A stretch of 5,671 nt of DNA from Phycisphaerae bacterium. GTDB taxonomy: Bacteria; Planctomycetota; Phycisphaerae; Tepidisphaerales; Tepidisphaeraceae. The stretch's first letter is position 1. Each line of letters starts with the position of its first letter. Below the pieces are notes generated by a model. The model did not search any database. It saw only the letters and a program-made list of their open reading frames with translations, and was not told the origin of the DNA. Both the position numbers and the translations under genes were made by a program. Shown here one piece after another: positions 5,536-5,671 of this stretch. The stretch spans positions 1 through 5,671 of the forward strand of contig JAUJNJ010000151.1 in assembly GCA_030448225.1 (NCBI GenBank). Direction: 5' to 3'.

Positions 5536-5671
5536 ATGTCTCACGCTCCTGACACGTACGCGAGCCCGGGTATTCCCTACGCCAGCGCTGCCGTCACACG
5601 AACGCCCGGGCGCGGCGGGGCGGGCGCCGCGATTATCGTCGGCGGGCTCGGGATGATCCTTCTCGGCGGCT
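5536..5671 (+). CDS. Probable small membrane protein, N-terminal part (cut by the window end)
   Basis: An ATG at 5536 opens a frame with no stop for 45 codons up to the window end. The product begins MSHAPDTYASPGIPY, a proline-, alanine- and tyrosine-containing soluble head. After TRTPGRGG a hydrophobic segment starts near residue 29 (AGAAIIVGGLGMILLGG), which looks like a first transmembrane helix with positive charges on its N-terminal side. GGGAG lies 4 bases upstream of the ATG as a close Shine-Dalgarno, and a TAAGAT -10-like box sits at 5520-5525, close enough that the leader would be very short. It is divergent to the membrane protein gene on the other strand. I do not recognise the family; the rest lies outside the window. 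Confidence 0.65.
   Translation, partial: MSHAPDTYASPGIPYASAAVTRTPGRGGAGAAIIVGGLGMILLGG

Overview
This is a strongly GC-rich bacterial window whose genes end almost every codon in G or C. Its make-up is a ClpB disaggregase, a GAF/GGDEF-like regulator, a bactofilin-like protein, a class I O-methyltransferase and two membrane proteins I cannot name. That mix, with alanine- and arginine-rich proteins, fits a chromosome of a high-GC phylum. Planctomycetota (Phycisphaerae-like) is my best guess, but it rests on protein style and not on a marker gene. I see no rRNA, tRNA, CRISPR array, insertion sequence or phage gene.

Layout. (1) 1..1423 (+) is the C-terminal part of clpB, cut by the window start. 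(2) 1424..1692 is a spacer with two GC hairpins that probably end the clpB transcript, a small dyad, and a TAGAAT box almost touching the next start codon. (3) 1693..2652 (+) is a GAF-domain protein with a degenerate GGDEF-like C-terminal half. (4) 2653..3049 lies between convergent genes and holds no gene I can support. (5) 3050..5276 (-) holds three genes, read right to left: a four-helix membrane protein of unknown function, a small bactofilin-like beta-helix protein 77 bp downstream, and after 212 bp an O-methyltransferase. (6) 5277..5535 is a divergent promoter region. (7) 5536 to the window end (+) is the first 45 codons of a probable membrane protein, cut by the window end.

How the genes relate. 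The only likely operon is membrane protein plus bactofilin-like protein, which suggests an envelope-associated polymer and a membrane partner, though this is inferred from spacing alone. The O-methyltransferase has its own ribosome binding site and a longer leader, so it may be transcribed separately. clpB and the GAF protein look independent. Overall this is mostly ordinary chromosomal sequence. The points most worth checking are the lost GGDEF signature in the GAF protein, the unknown membrane protein next to the bactofilin, and the nearly leaderless start at 1693.
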